This document shows, piece by piece, positions 36,074-42,796 of a stretch of 64,000 bases of DNA. Under the pieces are notes generated by a model, which searched no databases, was not told where the DNA came from, and saw only the letters and a list, made by a program, of their open reading frames with translations. The DNA comes from Candidatus Zixiibacteriota bacterium (GTDB lineage: Bacteria; Zixibacteria; MSB-5A5; GN15; JACZUZ01). The stretch spans positions 227,363-291,362 of the forward strand of contig JAJRPM010000012.1 of NCBI GenBank assembly GCA_024280775.1. The letters are read 5' to 3'. Made by a program: the position numbers and the translations under genes. Position 1 is the stretch's first letter. The number at the start of each line of letters is the position of its first letter.

Positions 36074-36388
36074 CTACGGAACCGGATCCGGACCAAAAGG
36101 CCCCCAGGGATTACACTTCAACAGCCTCCGTGCCGTCAAATACAATCCCTTGAAAACTCCATGCTTGTGAAGCGCCTCTTCGGCATAATGCGAACATGAC
36201 GGCTCAAAACGACAAGAGCCACCAAGAAACACACCCAGTGTGTAACGATACAACCAAATCAACCCAACAAAAACCCACTTGAAAGGCAATCCCAGTTTCG
36301 CAATCAAAGACCGCTCCGAAACTCGCGCGTCGTCACTAACAGCCATAGCTGATTCTGCCATTGTAGGATCTGAATGGGGAGCGCTCAT
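36074..36388 (-). CDS. yidD: membrane protein insertion efficiency factor YidD
   Basis: A 104-residue YidD with an N-terminal extension of about 30 residues. The family core is intact: WLYRYTLGVFLGGSCRFEPSCSHYAEEALHKHGVFKGLYLTARRLLKCNPW (read in parts; three cysteines in SCRFEPSC...KCNPWG) followed by GPFGPDPVP. YidD is a small amphipathic protein that helps YidC. It sits between rnpA and yidC, as in most bacteria. The real start may be a later ATG near residue 9-15. Confidence 0.93.
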   Translation of the reverse strand: MSAPHSDPTMAESAMAVSDDARVSERSLIAKLGLPFKWVFVGLIWLYRYTLGVFLGGSCRFEPSCSHYAEEALHKHGVFKGLYLTARRLLKCNPWGPFGPDPVP

Positions 36389-36490
36389 ATTTACAGTACT
36401 ACAAGTTTCAAAAAAATATTCATCGCTGAATTGTCATTGGCTCGGCGCAAACGTTGCAACTTTCGTCACAGTGAGACGTGAGCCATTTCT

Positions 36491-36524
36491 GTCATTGCGA
36501 GGAGCGAAGCGACGCGGCAATCCC
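36491..36524. repeat. palindromic repeat, GTCATTGCGAG family (copy 2, short)
   Basis: GTCATTGCGAGGAGCGAAGC followed by GACGCGGCAATCCCG, the left half of the repeat also seen at 14314 and 46441. It lies between yidD and rnpA. Confidence 0.65.
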
Positions 36525-36535
36525 GTCGCAAAAAA

Positions 36536-36964
36536 TCACTGCCTCTTAGTATTCTTAACCCGTGAATAAACATCCTCAAGCAATCCAACAAGCTCCCCGC
36601 GCAATCCCTGTAAATCACTCCGACTCAACTTCGCTGAAGCCTTTTTCGCCAAACCCTTACTCGGGGCCAATCTCGGTGGATTATACCTAACTGCAATCTC
36701 TCCAGCTAGCTTAGAGCGATTCTCCCAAAGACGAATCGTCTCGCGCAGCGCCCGCCTGATTCTATTACGTCTAACCGCATTCCCGGTTCGTTTAGGAATC
36801 GCCACCAACCACTTTGCCGGTTGGTCTTTCGGTTGGTCTTCATCATTGCCGCCGAACGGGCTGATACGATAAAAGACGGTCAGTGATGAACCTGACCGCC
36901 TTTTCGCGTTTCTAAATAACTTTCGAATACTCTCACGATTCTTCAATGAGAGCGAACGGGGCAT
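36536..36964 (-). CDS. rnpA: ribonuclease P protein component
   Basis: RnpA binds RNase P RNA and helps mature tRNA 5' ends. From the ATG at 36964 the protein is 142 residues: SLSLKNRESIRKLFRNAKRRSGSSLTVFYR at the start and the RNR box KRTGNAVRRNRIRRALRE at about 63-80. A stretch of 30-odd extra residues follows the box. The open frame extends much further upstream, through the whole rpmH gene in another phase, to an ATG pair at 37192/37186, giving 218 residues; a weak AAGAAG lies before it, and none is seen before 36964. A similar rnpA/rpmH nesting is known in Thermus. I list the conserved core only. Confidence 0.9.
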   Translation of the reverse strand: MPRSLSLKNRESIRKLFRNAKRRSGSSLTVFYRISPFGGNDEDQPKDQPAKWLVAIPKRTGNAVRRNRIRRALRETIRLWENRSKLAGEIAVRYNPPRLAPSKGLAKKASAKLSRSDLQGLRGELVGLLEDVYSRVKNTKRQ

Positions 36965-37079
36965 CGACAACGTTTTTGGTTGTAATGTCGTTGGCTTCAA
37001 TGTCTTTATTTGCAACGACTTAGACGATGATTCAGGCGCTTTACCGGATTCAGTTGCGCTCTCCCGTCGAATTAAATCC

Positions 37080-37235
37080 TTATTTCTTGGTTGAAACTGT
37101 GACACAAAGCTTAGCTCGGCACTTAGCGCGACGACGCGCCAGGACTCTTCTTCCGCCTTTGGTCGCCATACGGGCCCGAAACCCATGATCATTGAGCTTC
37201 TTTCGGTTGGATGGTTGAAACGTACGTTTTGGCAT
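37080..37235 (-). CDS. rpmH: 50S ribosomal protein L34
   Basis: Translating the minus strand from ATG at 37235 to TAA at 37080 gives 51 residues beginning [19 protein letters not shown], then [19 protein letters not shown] and ending VTVSTKK. This is unmistakably L34. It was too short for the supplied frames. L34 is one of the last proteins of the large subunit. The gene precedes rnpA and overlaps, in another frame, the possible extended rnpA by 113 bases. This rpmH-rnpA-yidD-yidC-mnmE order is the common origin-proximal cluster. Confidence 0.97.
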   Translation of the reverse strand: MPKRTFQPSNRKKLNDHGFRARMATKGGRRVLARRRAKCRAKLCVTVSTKK

Positions 37236-37657
37236 AATCACTTATCCTATAGTTAGTTACGAGCCGCAAAAACCAAAAAACACCTCAGCGCGACCCGCCT
37301 TTATTAATTTACAAACCCATAAAGACACCAAAAGCGACGCAAACCCCACGTCACTAGAAGCCCGACAATAAACACCCAAAACCCCCACCCGTCAAGCGCA
37401 AAAATCAAGTAGATTTACGAGGTATTTAGAAAGTGAGGGGAGTCAGGCCTCTAGCAAAGACGCCACAAAAACCGTCATTCCCGCGCAAGACCCGACACTC
37501 TCTCTATGAAAAGGTGTGAGGTCACAATTTTCAAAAAGCGAAAACCAAGACCTCACACAACAAATAAGACTTTATCAACAGGCCCGAAGGAGGGAATCCA
37601 GGCAACCCAACGATTCCTCCAGCCATGTAGTTCTTAGGCAAGCGACCGGCTCGGTCG

Positions 37658-37679
37658 CCCATAGCTTGCTGTGGGTTTT
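37658..37679 (+). terminator. possible terminator hairpin CCCATAGC / GCTGTGGG
   Basis: An 8-bp stem (one G-T pair) with a TT loop followed by TTTT. It directly follows a GCGACCG/CGGTCGC hairpin. It would terminate a plus-strand transcript starting around 37500, for which no coding gene is visible; the same stem without T run recurs near 37974. Confidence 0.4.
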
Positions 37680-37802
37680 CTCACTTTGTATAATTCTCTA
37701 TGCCAAAGTTGCAACATTTTGATAACGCGGGAACTGCACGGTTCGTAACATTCAGTTGTTAGCATAATTCTCCTGCGCTTGATAATCGGCGCGCAAAGTC
37801 TA

Positions 37803-37846
37803 GTAGGTCGGGTTCCGTAGCGTCGCAGACGCGAAGAAACCCGACA
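37803..37846. repeat. GTAGGTCGGGTTC palindromic repeat (copy A)
   Basis: A 44-bp element: GTAGGTCGGGTT at the left, AACCCGACA at the right, with an inner GCGTCGCAGACGC stem. The copy at 38799 is identical over this length and beyond (CATCTCC). Confidence 0.8.
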
Positions 37847-37999
37847 TCTCCACTAGTAACAGAGATGATTGAATGGATTTGGTCAATTTACAATTGGTAT
37901 CAGAGAGAACGGTCGGTTCCATTGAAAGTTGATACAGTAGAATGTGAACAGGAAACTGGAACCGATATATTCCCATAGCAAGCTGTGGGCGGCCTTGCC

Positions 38000-38656
38000 T
38001 TAAAAACTAAATCCAAGTCGAATTGGGACGGTTGTGAGATTCAGATCACCTGTATCAGTTTTTAGATAATAAATCTCGAAGCCCACTTCCACAAAGAAAC
38101 TGCCGCTACCGCCACGCTTGAGCTCTAGCCCGAATGCCGCGATAAGAGAGGGAGCCGTTGTCAGATCAAGCTCACCCGCAAACTCCTGCATCGGAGAGCC
38201 GGCGTCTGTAAAATTGACAATTATTTCATCAGCGGCCACCGCAGAAACCCCGCCACCAGCCTTCAGATAAGGCCAAAAAGACGAACCTCCGCCCTTGAGT
38301 TTTGCCTTGGCAACAACAGAAAAAACAGCGGCATAAATCGTCCCATCTTGCACACTAATATTTGTAGCATTAGGATATTCATCAGGAGCCGTAATAGTCT
38401 CGGAAATCAGATCCACATCTGGGGCAAATGTTTTGTAATTGGCTGTCCATACTAATGACAGTTTCGTAGATAACGCATATTCAAATCCAAGAGCGCCGCC
38501 AATTCCCTGACTGTAATAATCCGCAACGTCCTCTGGGGCTACCGCAAGGTCAATCTCCGGAGCCACGAAAAAAGTTAGTTTGCGCGCGTGCGCGTTGTTT
38601 GTAAAAACTGCACTCAGCAATAACAATACGATTGACATTAAAACCATTTTCTTCAT
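38000..38656 (-). CDS. outer-membrane beta-barrel protein (hypothetical)
   Basis: From the ATG at 38656 (AGGGG about 10 bases upstream) the product is 218 residues. Signal peptide: MVLMSIVLLLLSAVFTNNAHA. The mature part is beta-rich with typical outer-membrane alternation (KLTFFVAPEIDLAV, LGFEYALSTKLSLVWTANYKTF, FWPYLKAGGGVSAVA) and ends FFVEVGFEIYYL ... TVPIRLGFSF, a C-terminal aromatic. No named family is recognised. Lone gene between the structured region and the DUF6933 gene. Confidence 0.65.
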   Translation of the reverse strand: MKKMVLMSIVLLLLSAVFTNNAHARKLTFFVAPEIDLAVAPEDVADYYSQGIGGALGFEYALSTKLSLVWTANYKTFAPDVDLISETITAPDEYPNATNISVQDGTIYAAVFSVVAKAKLKGGGSSFWPYLKAGGGVSAVAADEIIVNFTDAGSPMQEFAGELDLTTAPSLIAAFGLELKRGGSGSFFVEVGFEIYYLKTDTGDLNLTTVPIRLGFSF

Positions 38657-38798
38657 ACTCAGTTGCCCCTGCCTCAAGTTGGCGCTTTAATCTCAATTTC
38701 GGGATTTGACACACAGCCAATATCCCAGCCTCATTAACCTAACCTAAATAGTCCATATTACCAAGCTCGATCTACGAAATGGCCAATCGCCCAGTATA

Positions 38799-38842
38799 GT
38801 AGGTCGGGTTCCGTAGCGTCGCAGACGCGAAGAAACCCGACA
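38799..38842. repeat. GTAGGTCGGGTTC palindromic repeat (copy B)
   Basis: Identical to the copy at 37803. Just after it, 38871-38913, is a reverse-oriented, diverged copy (CGTCGGATTTCTGCG ... CCGGAACCCGAC). Together they form a paired cluster in the gap upstream of the 38000 gene. Confidence 0.8.
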
Positions 38843-38956
38843 TCTCCGCCGACTATCGAAACCATCAAAACGTCGGATTTCTGCGTCACATAAATGTGAC
38901 TCCGGAACCCGACGAGACTTGCAATGAACGAGGTCATACATTGCTTCATTGGGTCA

Positions 38957-39445
38957 CTATTTTTCAGCGAGAGCCAGCAATGCTCTCCTGGGATAGGTAC
39001 GCTCAAGCACGGACATCGGCATATCATTAAGCCGTGCATTCACAAGTGACACAGGTAGCCCCGCCTCTAATAGATACACTCTGGTGTGATAGGCAAGATC
39101 ATTCATAGAGCCAAGAACACGCCGATCACTTGCTTTGCAAAGCGTAGCGGTCCCGACATGCGATGCCATATGACCGTTGAAGATATTCTCACACCCATCA
39201 ATCGCCATGTACTCTTTCAGCGCTCCTGTGCTAGCCTCGACAAACGCCTTCTCGTTGGAAACACCTTTACCGGGCAACGCAACAGAATAGAGACAACTGG
39301 AATTCGTCAACAGTATACATTGCCAGCGAGAAACCATGATAAGGTTAGCAGTCCAGTCTAGAAACGGATTCTCATGTGGTGGTAGAGCCGCATCAGGTAC
39401 AATCTTGATTTTCTTTGCCAGCTTCTGTGTCACCCTGAATATCAA
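38957..39445 (-). CDS. DUF6933-like hypothetical protein
   Basis: The TTG at 39445 gives MIFRVTQKLAKKIK, the typical start of this family, with GGGAAGG about 8 bases upstream; longer frames from 39514 look unlikely. Core motifs: NPFLDWTANLIMVSRWQCILLTNSSCLYSVALPG, then GALKEYMAIDG and LGSMNDLAYHT (read in parts). DUF6933 proteins are soluble and of unknown function. The 162-residue length fits. No signal peptide or membrane segment. Its end (38957) adjoins the repeat cluster. Confidence 0.68.
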   Translation of the reverse strand: MIFRVTQKLAKKIKIVPDAALPPHENPFLDWTANLIMVSRWQCILLTNSSCLYSVALPGKGVSNEKAFVEASTGALKEYMAIDGCENIFNGHMASHVGTATLCKASDRRVLGSMNDLAYHTRVYLLEAGLPVSLVNARLNDMPMSVLERTYPRRALLALAEK

Positions 39446-39553
39446 CTTACTAACCTTCCCTTTAACCCGGTTTCGATTGTTTATACCAGCCCGGTCGCCC
39501 ACTATTTGTGGCAACGCCCAAGTGGATTGGAGACTCTAGCGCTTAGATTAATC

Positions 39554-39961
39554 CTACGGATATACAATTCTCCATTTGAGGCTATCCAGTTCTCGGCGCG
39601 ACAAAACATATTTTGCGAGAATACTGTCCTGTTCCAAATAAGTGTCGGGGCTTCCTACTTGTTCGTTCCATCTAGACTCAAAGTAGTCAAACTCAAATAC
39701 GAACAGTGTAAGACCGGGAAGCGTCTTCAGATCGAAAAAATTGCCAATATATGAGTCGTCACCTGGATCCCTGTACTGTTCAGGAAAGGCCTTCAAGAGT
39801 GAGCTGTCTGGATAAGAGAGATTCAGCAACATTCTTATTTTTGTGTTACTGTTATTCCCCAAAAGCAAGTCGTTGTGCATTACTTCCATAGTTGGCGGAC
39901 ATCCAGCTAACAATAAAGCGCTCAAGGCGATTGTCACGGTTATGCAAGTGTTTTTTTTCAT
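39554..39961 (-). CDS. small lipoprotein, tandem paralogue 1
   Basis: The ATG at 39961 follows AGGAGGTCACA, a near-perfect ribosome site. The 135-residue product has a lipoprotein signal (ITVTIALSALLLAGCPPTMEV). The mature domain shares with its upstream neighbour NNSN, LNLSYPDSS, LKTLPGLTLFVF, Q/EQDSILAKYVLSRRELDSLKWRIVYP. Function unknown. Gene and flanks repeat the 40017 gene, so this is a tandem duplication. Confidence 0.8.
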   Translation of the reverse strand: MKKNTCITVTIALSALLLAGCPPTMEVMHNDLLLGNNSNTKIRMLLNLSYPDSSLLKAFPEQYRDPGDDSYIGNFFDLKTLPGLTLFVFEFDYFESRWNEQVGSPDTYLEQDSILAKYVLSRRELDSLKWRIVYP

Positions 39962-40016
39962 TGTGACCTCCTGTTTGTGGCAACGCTCAAGTGGATTGTA
40001 GACTCTGGCGCTTAGA

Positions 40017-40430
40017 TTAATCCTGCGGATACGAGATTCTCCATTCGAGACTATCCATCTGTGTCTTTGAAACGACATACTTAGCCAGAATACTGTCTTG
40101 CACTAGATACTGATGAGGCAAACCAGCGCCATCACTCCATTGAGACTTGACATAGGCGTGGTCAAACACAAACAATGTAAGTCCCGGGAGTGTTTTGAGC
40201 TGGTGGAAGGTGCCAACGAACATTTCTTTCGCGGGCTCCACATATTTGTCGCCAACGACTTTTTCAAATGAACTGTCCGGGTAGTTAAGATTCAGAAAGA
40301 GTTCAACAGCCTGGTTAGAATTGTTGGCAAAACTCAAGTCCTCATAGAATACTTCCATGGTAGGAGGGCAGGCCGAAAAAAGGAGTGCTACCACAACAAG
40401 TGATATGACTCTGATTACGTTGCGCATCAT
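40017..40430 (-). CDS. small lipoprotein, tandem paralogue 2
   Basis: The ATG at 40430 follows AAGGAG. The 137-residue product has a lipoprotein signal (ISLVVVALLFSACPPTMEV) and a mature region close to the downstream paralogue (NNSNQAVELFLNLNYPDSSFEK, LKTLPGLTLFVFDHAYVKSQWSD, DSILAKYVVSKTQMDSLEWRISYP). It and its neighbour are separated by 55 bases, part of the duplicated unit (ATTTGTGGCAACGC-type flank). Function unknown; periplasmic or outer membrane. Confidence 0.8.
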   Translation of the reverse strand: MMRNVIRVISLVVVALLFSACPPTMEVFYEDLSFANNSNQAVELFLNLNYPDSSFEKVVGDKYVEPAKEMFVGTFHQLKTLPGLTLFVFDHAYVKSQWSDGAGLPHQYLVQDSILAKYVVSKTQMDSLEWRISYPQD

Positions 40431-40466
40431 TTGAAACTCCTTCAAGTGATTACAGCGTGACGTACA

Positions 40467-41108
40467 CTAAAAGCCATAACTCATCCGAAGTCGAACATCC
40501 CTATCACTGATTAACACATCAAAACTTGCCAGCCAGGCGCTCTTATTCACTTGTTTCCATCGCTCCTCTTTGATAAGCCAGCCGATAACTCCCCCAATCA
40601 CAATTGAGCCGGCGAAAACTGTCAGTCTGTTGTCCCAGTTGTTGCTGTATTCAGTGCCTGGTTCTGTATTGGAGCCATGTGCGGTAGGCGCAAATGCAAT
40701 GGCCCCCAGTAGGGCGCCGATCTTCATGCCTTCTAGTGTTGCATGAATGTGTCCGTTAGCAATGAACACTCGTCTTACCGACGACACAGAAATGGAATGC
40801 TTCTGCGTAGCGCCTTCATCTGAATCTATTACAATAGAGTCAGAGCTGTATGAAATCAGATTGCCAAAAGCCTTGAGTGTTTTCTTCTCAGAATAAGGAA
40901 TGGCATAAAGTATTCGCTTGGTAATTGTTGTGTCATAGTCGATTCGAACACGTTGCCCTTTTGCGGGAAACTTGTTTCCCGGCTCAACAGGACGCGAAAT
41001 ATCCATTGAGTCAGCGGAACTAATCGTAGATGAAAATATCACCCAAAGAATAGATAGCAACACGTTCAGTAGAGCCATCTCCACTCGGTACGTACCACGA
41101 AATGTCAT
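40467..41108 (-). CDS. exported hypothetical protein with glycine-rich membrane segments
   Basis: 213 residues. Signal-like start (MALLNVLLSILWVIFSSTISSADS; the ATG at residue 11 may be the true start). Then a mostly beta region (RVRIDYDTTITKRILYAIPYSEKKT) and two glycine/alanine-rich segments (MKIGALLGAIAFA, FAGSIVIGGVIGWLI) that could be membrane hairpins. No family recognised. Follows the lipoprotein pair by 36 bases in the same direction. Confidence 0.6.
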   Translation of the reverse strand: MTFRGTYRVEMALLNVLLSILWVIFSSTISSADSMDISRPVEPGNKFPAKGQRVRIDYDTTITKRILYAIPYSEKKTLKAFGNLISYSSDSIVIDSDEGATQKHSISVSSVRRVFIANGHIHATLEGMKIGALLGAIAFAPTAHGSNTEPGTEYSNNWDNRLTVFAGSIVIGGVIGWLIKEERWKQVNKSAWLASFDVLISDRDVRLRMSYGF

Positions 41109-41211
41109 CAGTTAATCCCCTCAGCTATGGCGGCTATCTGAATATACGTGATAACTCCAGTAGGTCAAGCCATCTTTTCAGAGACTCGACATTTTCGGAA
41201 CCCCACCCCAC

Positions 41212-41772
41212 TCACCCAAAATCAATCACAACATCCTGCTTATCAGCCTCATTGACCTCAAACAAATCCTTAGCGGTATAACCCAACATGCGCGCGAGAA
41301 TCACATCCGGTATCTGCGCAATACGGATATTGTAGATATTCACCGAATCATTATAGAACTCCCGACGGTCAGCAATCTGATCTTCAAGCTCACTAATCCG
41401 ACTCTGAAAACTCAAGAAACTCCGGTCAGCTTTCAACTCAGGATAATTCTCCGAAACCGCAAACAATGACTTCAGCGCCCCACTCAGCATATTACTAGCC
41501 TGCGCCTTCTCCGGCACACTCCCGGCGCTCATAAATGCCGTCCGCGCCTCAGTCACCTTGGTAAGCACCTTCTCTTCATGCTTCATATAACCCTTGACCA
41601 CCTCAAGCAACTTAGTCAATTCGTCATGACGTTGCTTAAGCAACACATCAATATTACTCCACGCCTTGCTGATATTGTTCTTGAGCATCACCAGCCGATT
41701 GTAAATAGAGACAATCATCCCGACGACCATAATCACACCAATCAACAAAGCAATTCCAATAACCATTCCCAT
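41212..41772 (-). CDS. lemA: LemA family protein
   Basis: From the ATG at 41772 (AAGGAGG upstream) it is 186 residues: one N-terminal membrane segment (VIGIALLIGVIMVVGMIVSIYN) and a helical extracytoplasmic domain with the LemA signature SKAWSNIDVLLKQRHDELTKLLEVVKGYMKHE and FFNDSVNIYN-like FYNDSVNIYNIRIAQIP (read in parts). Function unknown. It directly follows the GIDE-domain gene, a pairing common across bacteria. Confidence 0.93.
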   Translation of the reverse strand: MGMVIGIALLIGVIMVVGMIVSIYNRLVMLKNNISKAWSNIDVLLKQRHDELTKLLEVVKGYMKHEEKVLTKVTEARTAFMSAGSVPEKAQASNMLSGALKSLFAVSENYPELKADRSFLSFQSRISELEDQIADRREFYNDSVNIYNIRIAQIPDVILARMLGYTAKDLFEVNEADKQDVVIDFG

Positions 41773-41794
41773 ATCAAACCTCCTTTTCGAGTCG

Positions 41795-42583
41795 TTACCC
41801 AAAGATCATATATGTAACACCCAGAATCGCAATCACGCCAATCCCCAACTGTGTCACTATCTTCCATTTCAATGACGAAAGCATCTCTTTCTCACTACGA
41901 TCACCAATAAAATACATCGGATTGTTGGAGCCTTTACAAATCAAAGCCTCACCAGTCCTATCAGGATCACTAACCGCCGTTCCAATCAAAAACAGCTTCT
42001 CACCAACTTCAAGACAGTACTCACGAATCCGCCTGTCACCAATCGAGTACCAACCAAAACTAGAAGCGTCAACCTCTTTCAATTCTGACATCGGCATCGA
42101 GTCTATCACTCGCTTGTCACTAGCATCCCAATTAGAAAGCCTCTCAATAAGGCGTGACACCCCGCCAAAGAATCCCGAGTCATGCTTATACTCACGATGA
42201 ACTTCCAGATTGAATTCCGCCTCGCTAGGATCCACCGCAACCTCGCCAGTTTCATCAACAGCCAGAAACCTGACACCTCGTCTACCTCCGGCAATTCGTA
42301 CCCAAGTAACCGAATTCTTCCCGCTCTTACGGCGCTCCTCAATCACATAAGAGTAGTGTACACATTCAGTCTTTGAGAACGGCGTAAACAAACACTCTCC
42401 CTCAAAAGCCCCCTTGACACTACCATGAATCTCCACCAACCCCATAGCCAGTGAACTGATATTCGAGCGCGGAATATCCACAATCATAGCCCGCCGCCGA
42501 TAGCTAATAAACCCCTTGTAAAGAGAAACAAACCCGATAACGAGTCCGACCCCTAGCGCAATTGTAAGTTCAGTAGAATCCAT
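41795..42583 (-). CDS. GIDE-domain membrane protein (MULAN/E3-like, DUF3137-type neighbour of LemA)
   Basis: A 262-residue protein with a membrane helix at each end (about 4-24 TIALGVGLVIGFVSLYKGFI and 242-262 IVTQLGIGVIAILGVTYMIF). Between them is a GIDE-like domain: GLVEIHGSVKGAFEGECLFTPFSKTECVHYSYVIEERRKSGK, then a beta-rich part with EEYCLEVGEKLFLIGTAV-like REYCLEVGEKLFLIGTAVS. In eukaryotes this fold occurs in mitochondrial MUL1; in bacteria it pairs with LemA. Function unknown. Family assignment fairly confident. Confidence 0.8.
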   Translation of the reverse strand: MDSTELTIALGVGLVIGFVSLYKGFISYRRRAMIVDIPRSNISSLAMGLVEIHGSVKGAFEGECLFTPFSKTECVHYSYVIEERRKSGKNSVTWVRIAGGRRGVRFLAVDETGEVAVDPSEAEFNLEVHREYKHDSGFFGGVSRLIERLSNWDASDKRVIDSMPMSELKEVDASSFGWYSIGDRRIREYCLEVGEKLFLIGTAVSDPDRTGEALICKGSNNPMYFIGDRSEKEMLSSLKWKIVTQLGIGVIAILGVTYMIFG

Positions 42584-42705
42584 AAGTAGATAAACCCCAT
42601 CAAAAAGACCAAAATCGTTTGGCTACACTATATATACTATGCAAACCGGAGATTATTCAAGATTTAGCGCCAATTCCACCTAACCTTATTGGCTCCATTT
42701 ATCCC

Positions 42706-42733
42706 TTGACGGACTTACACTTTGGCCTATATT
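42706..42733 (+). promoter_or_regulatory. sigma70-like promoter for the candidate selenoprotein gene
   Basis: TTGACG (-35, 42706-42711), a 16-base spacer and TATATT (-10, 42728-42733), upstream of a 5' leader of about 60 bases. Predicted start near 42740. Consensus resemblance only. Confidence 0.55.
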
Positions 42734-42741
42734 GGATTCGA

Positions 42742-42764
42742 CGGTCATATAATCAACATGACCG
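42742..42764. promoter_or_regulatory. inverted repeat at the transcription start / leader
   Basis: CGGTCAT (42742-42748) and ATGACCG (42758-42764) form a perfect 7-bp inverted repeat with a 9-base loop, located at or just after the predicted transcript start. It could be a repressor operator or a leader hairpin. Confidence 0.5.
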
Positions 42765-42796
42765 CTCTCACTAAGTCACACCTAAGGAGCAGGAAA

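Larger units (their letters stand above)
37241..37999. other. gene-free region upstream of rpmH with stem-loops and repeats
   Basis: No credible protein gene: the only open frames (such as 37516-37722) have no ribosome site or protein-like composition. It contains a 10-bp inverted repeat (37514-37523 with 37549-37558), GGAGG-AATC/GATT-CCTCC (near 37590-37620), GCGACCG/CGGTCGC (37642-37658), CCCATAGC/GCTGTGGG with TTTT (37658-37679) and a 44-bp palindromic repeat at 37803. A structured RNA or a control region upstream of rpmH is possible. A second CCCATAGC hairpin lies at about 37974. Confidence 0.5.

Noticed and set aside
37516..37722. 68-residue plus-strand frame upstream of rpmH
   Set aside because: Overlaps palindromes and hairpins; basic, low-complexity, no start signal.
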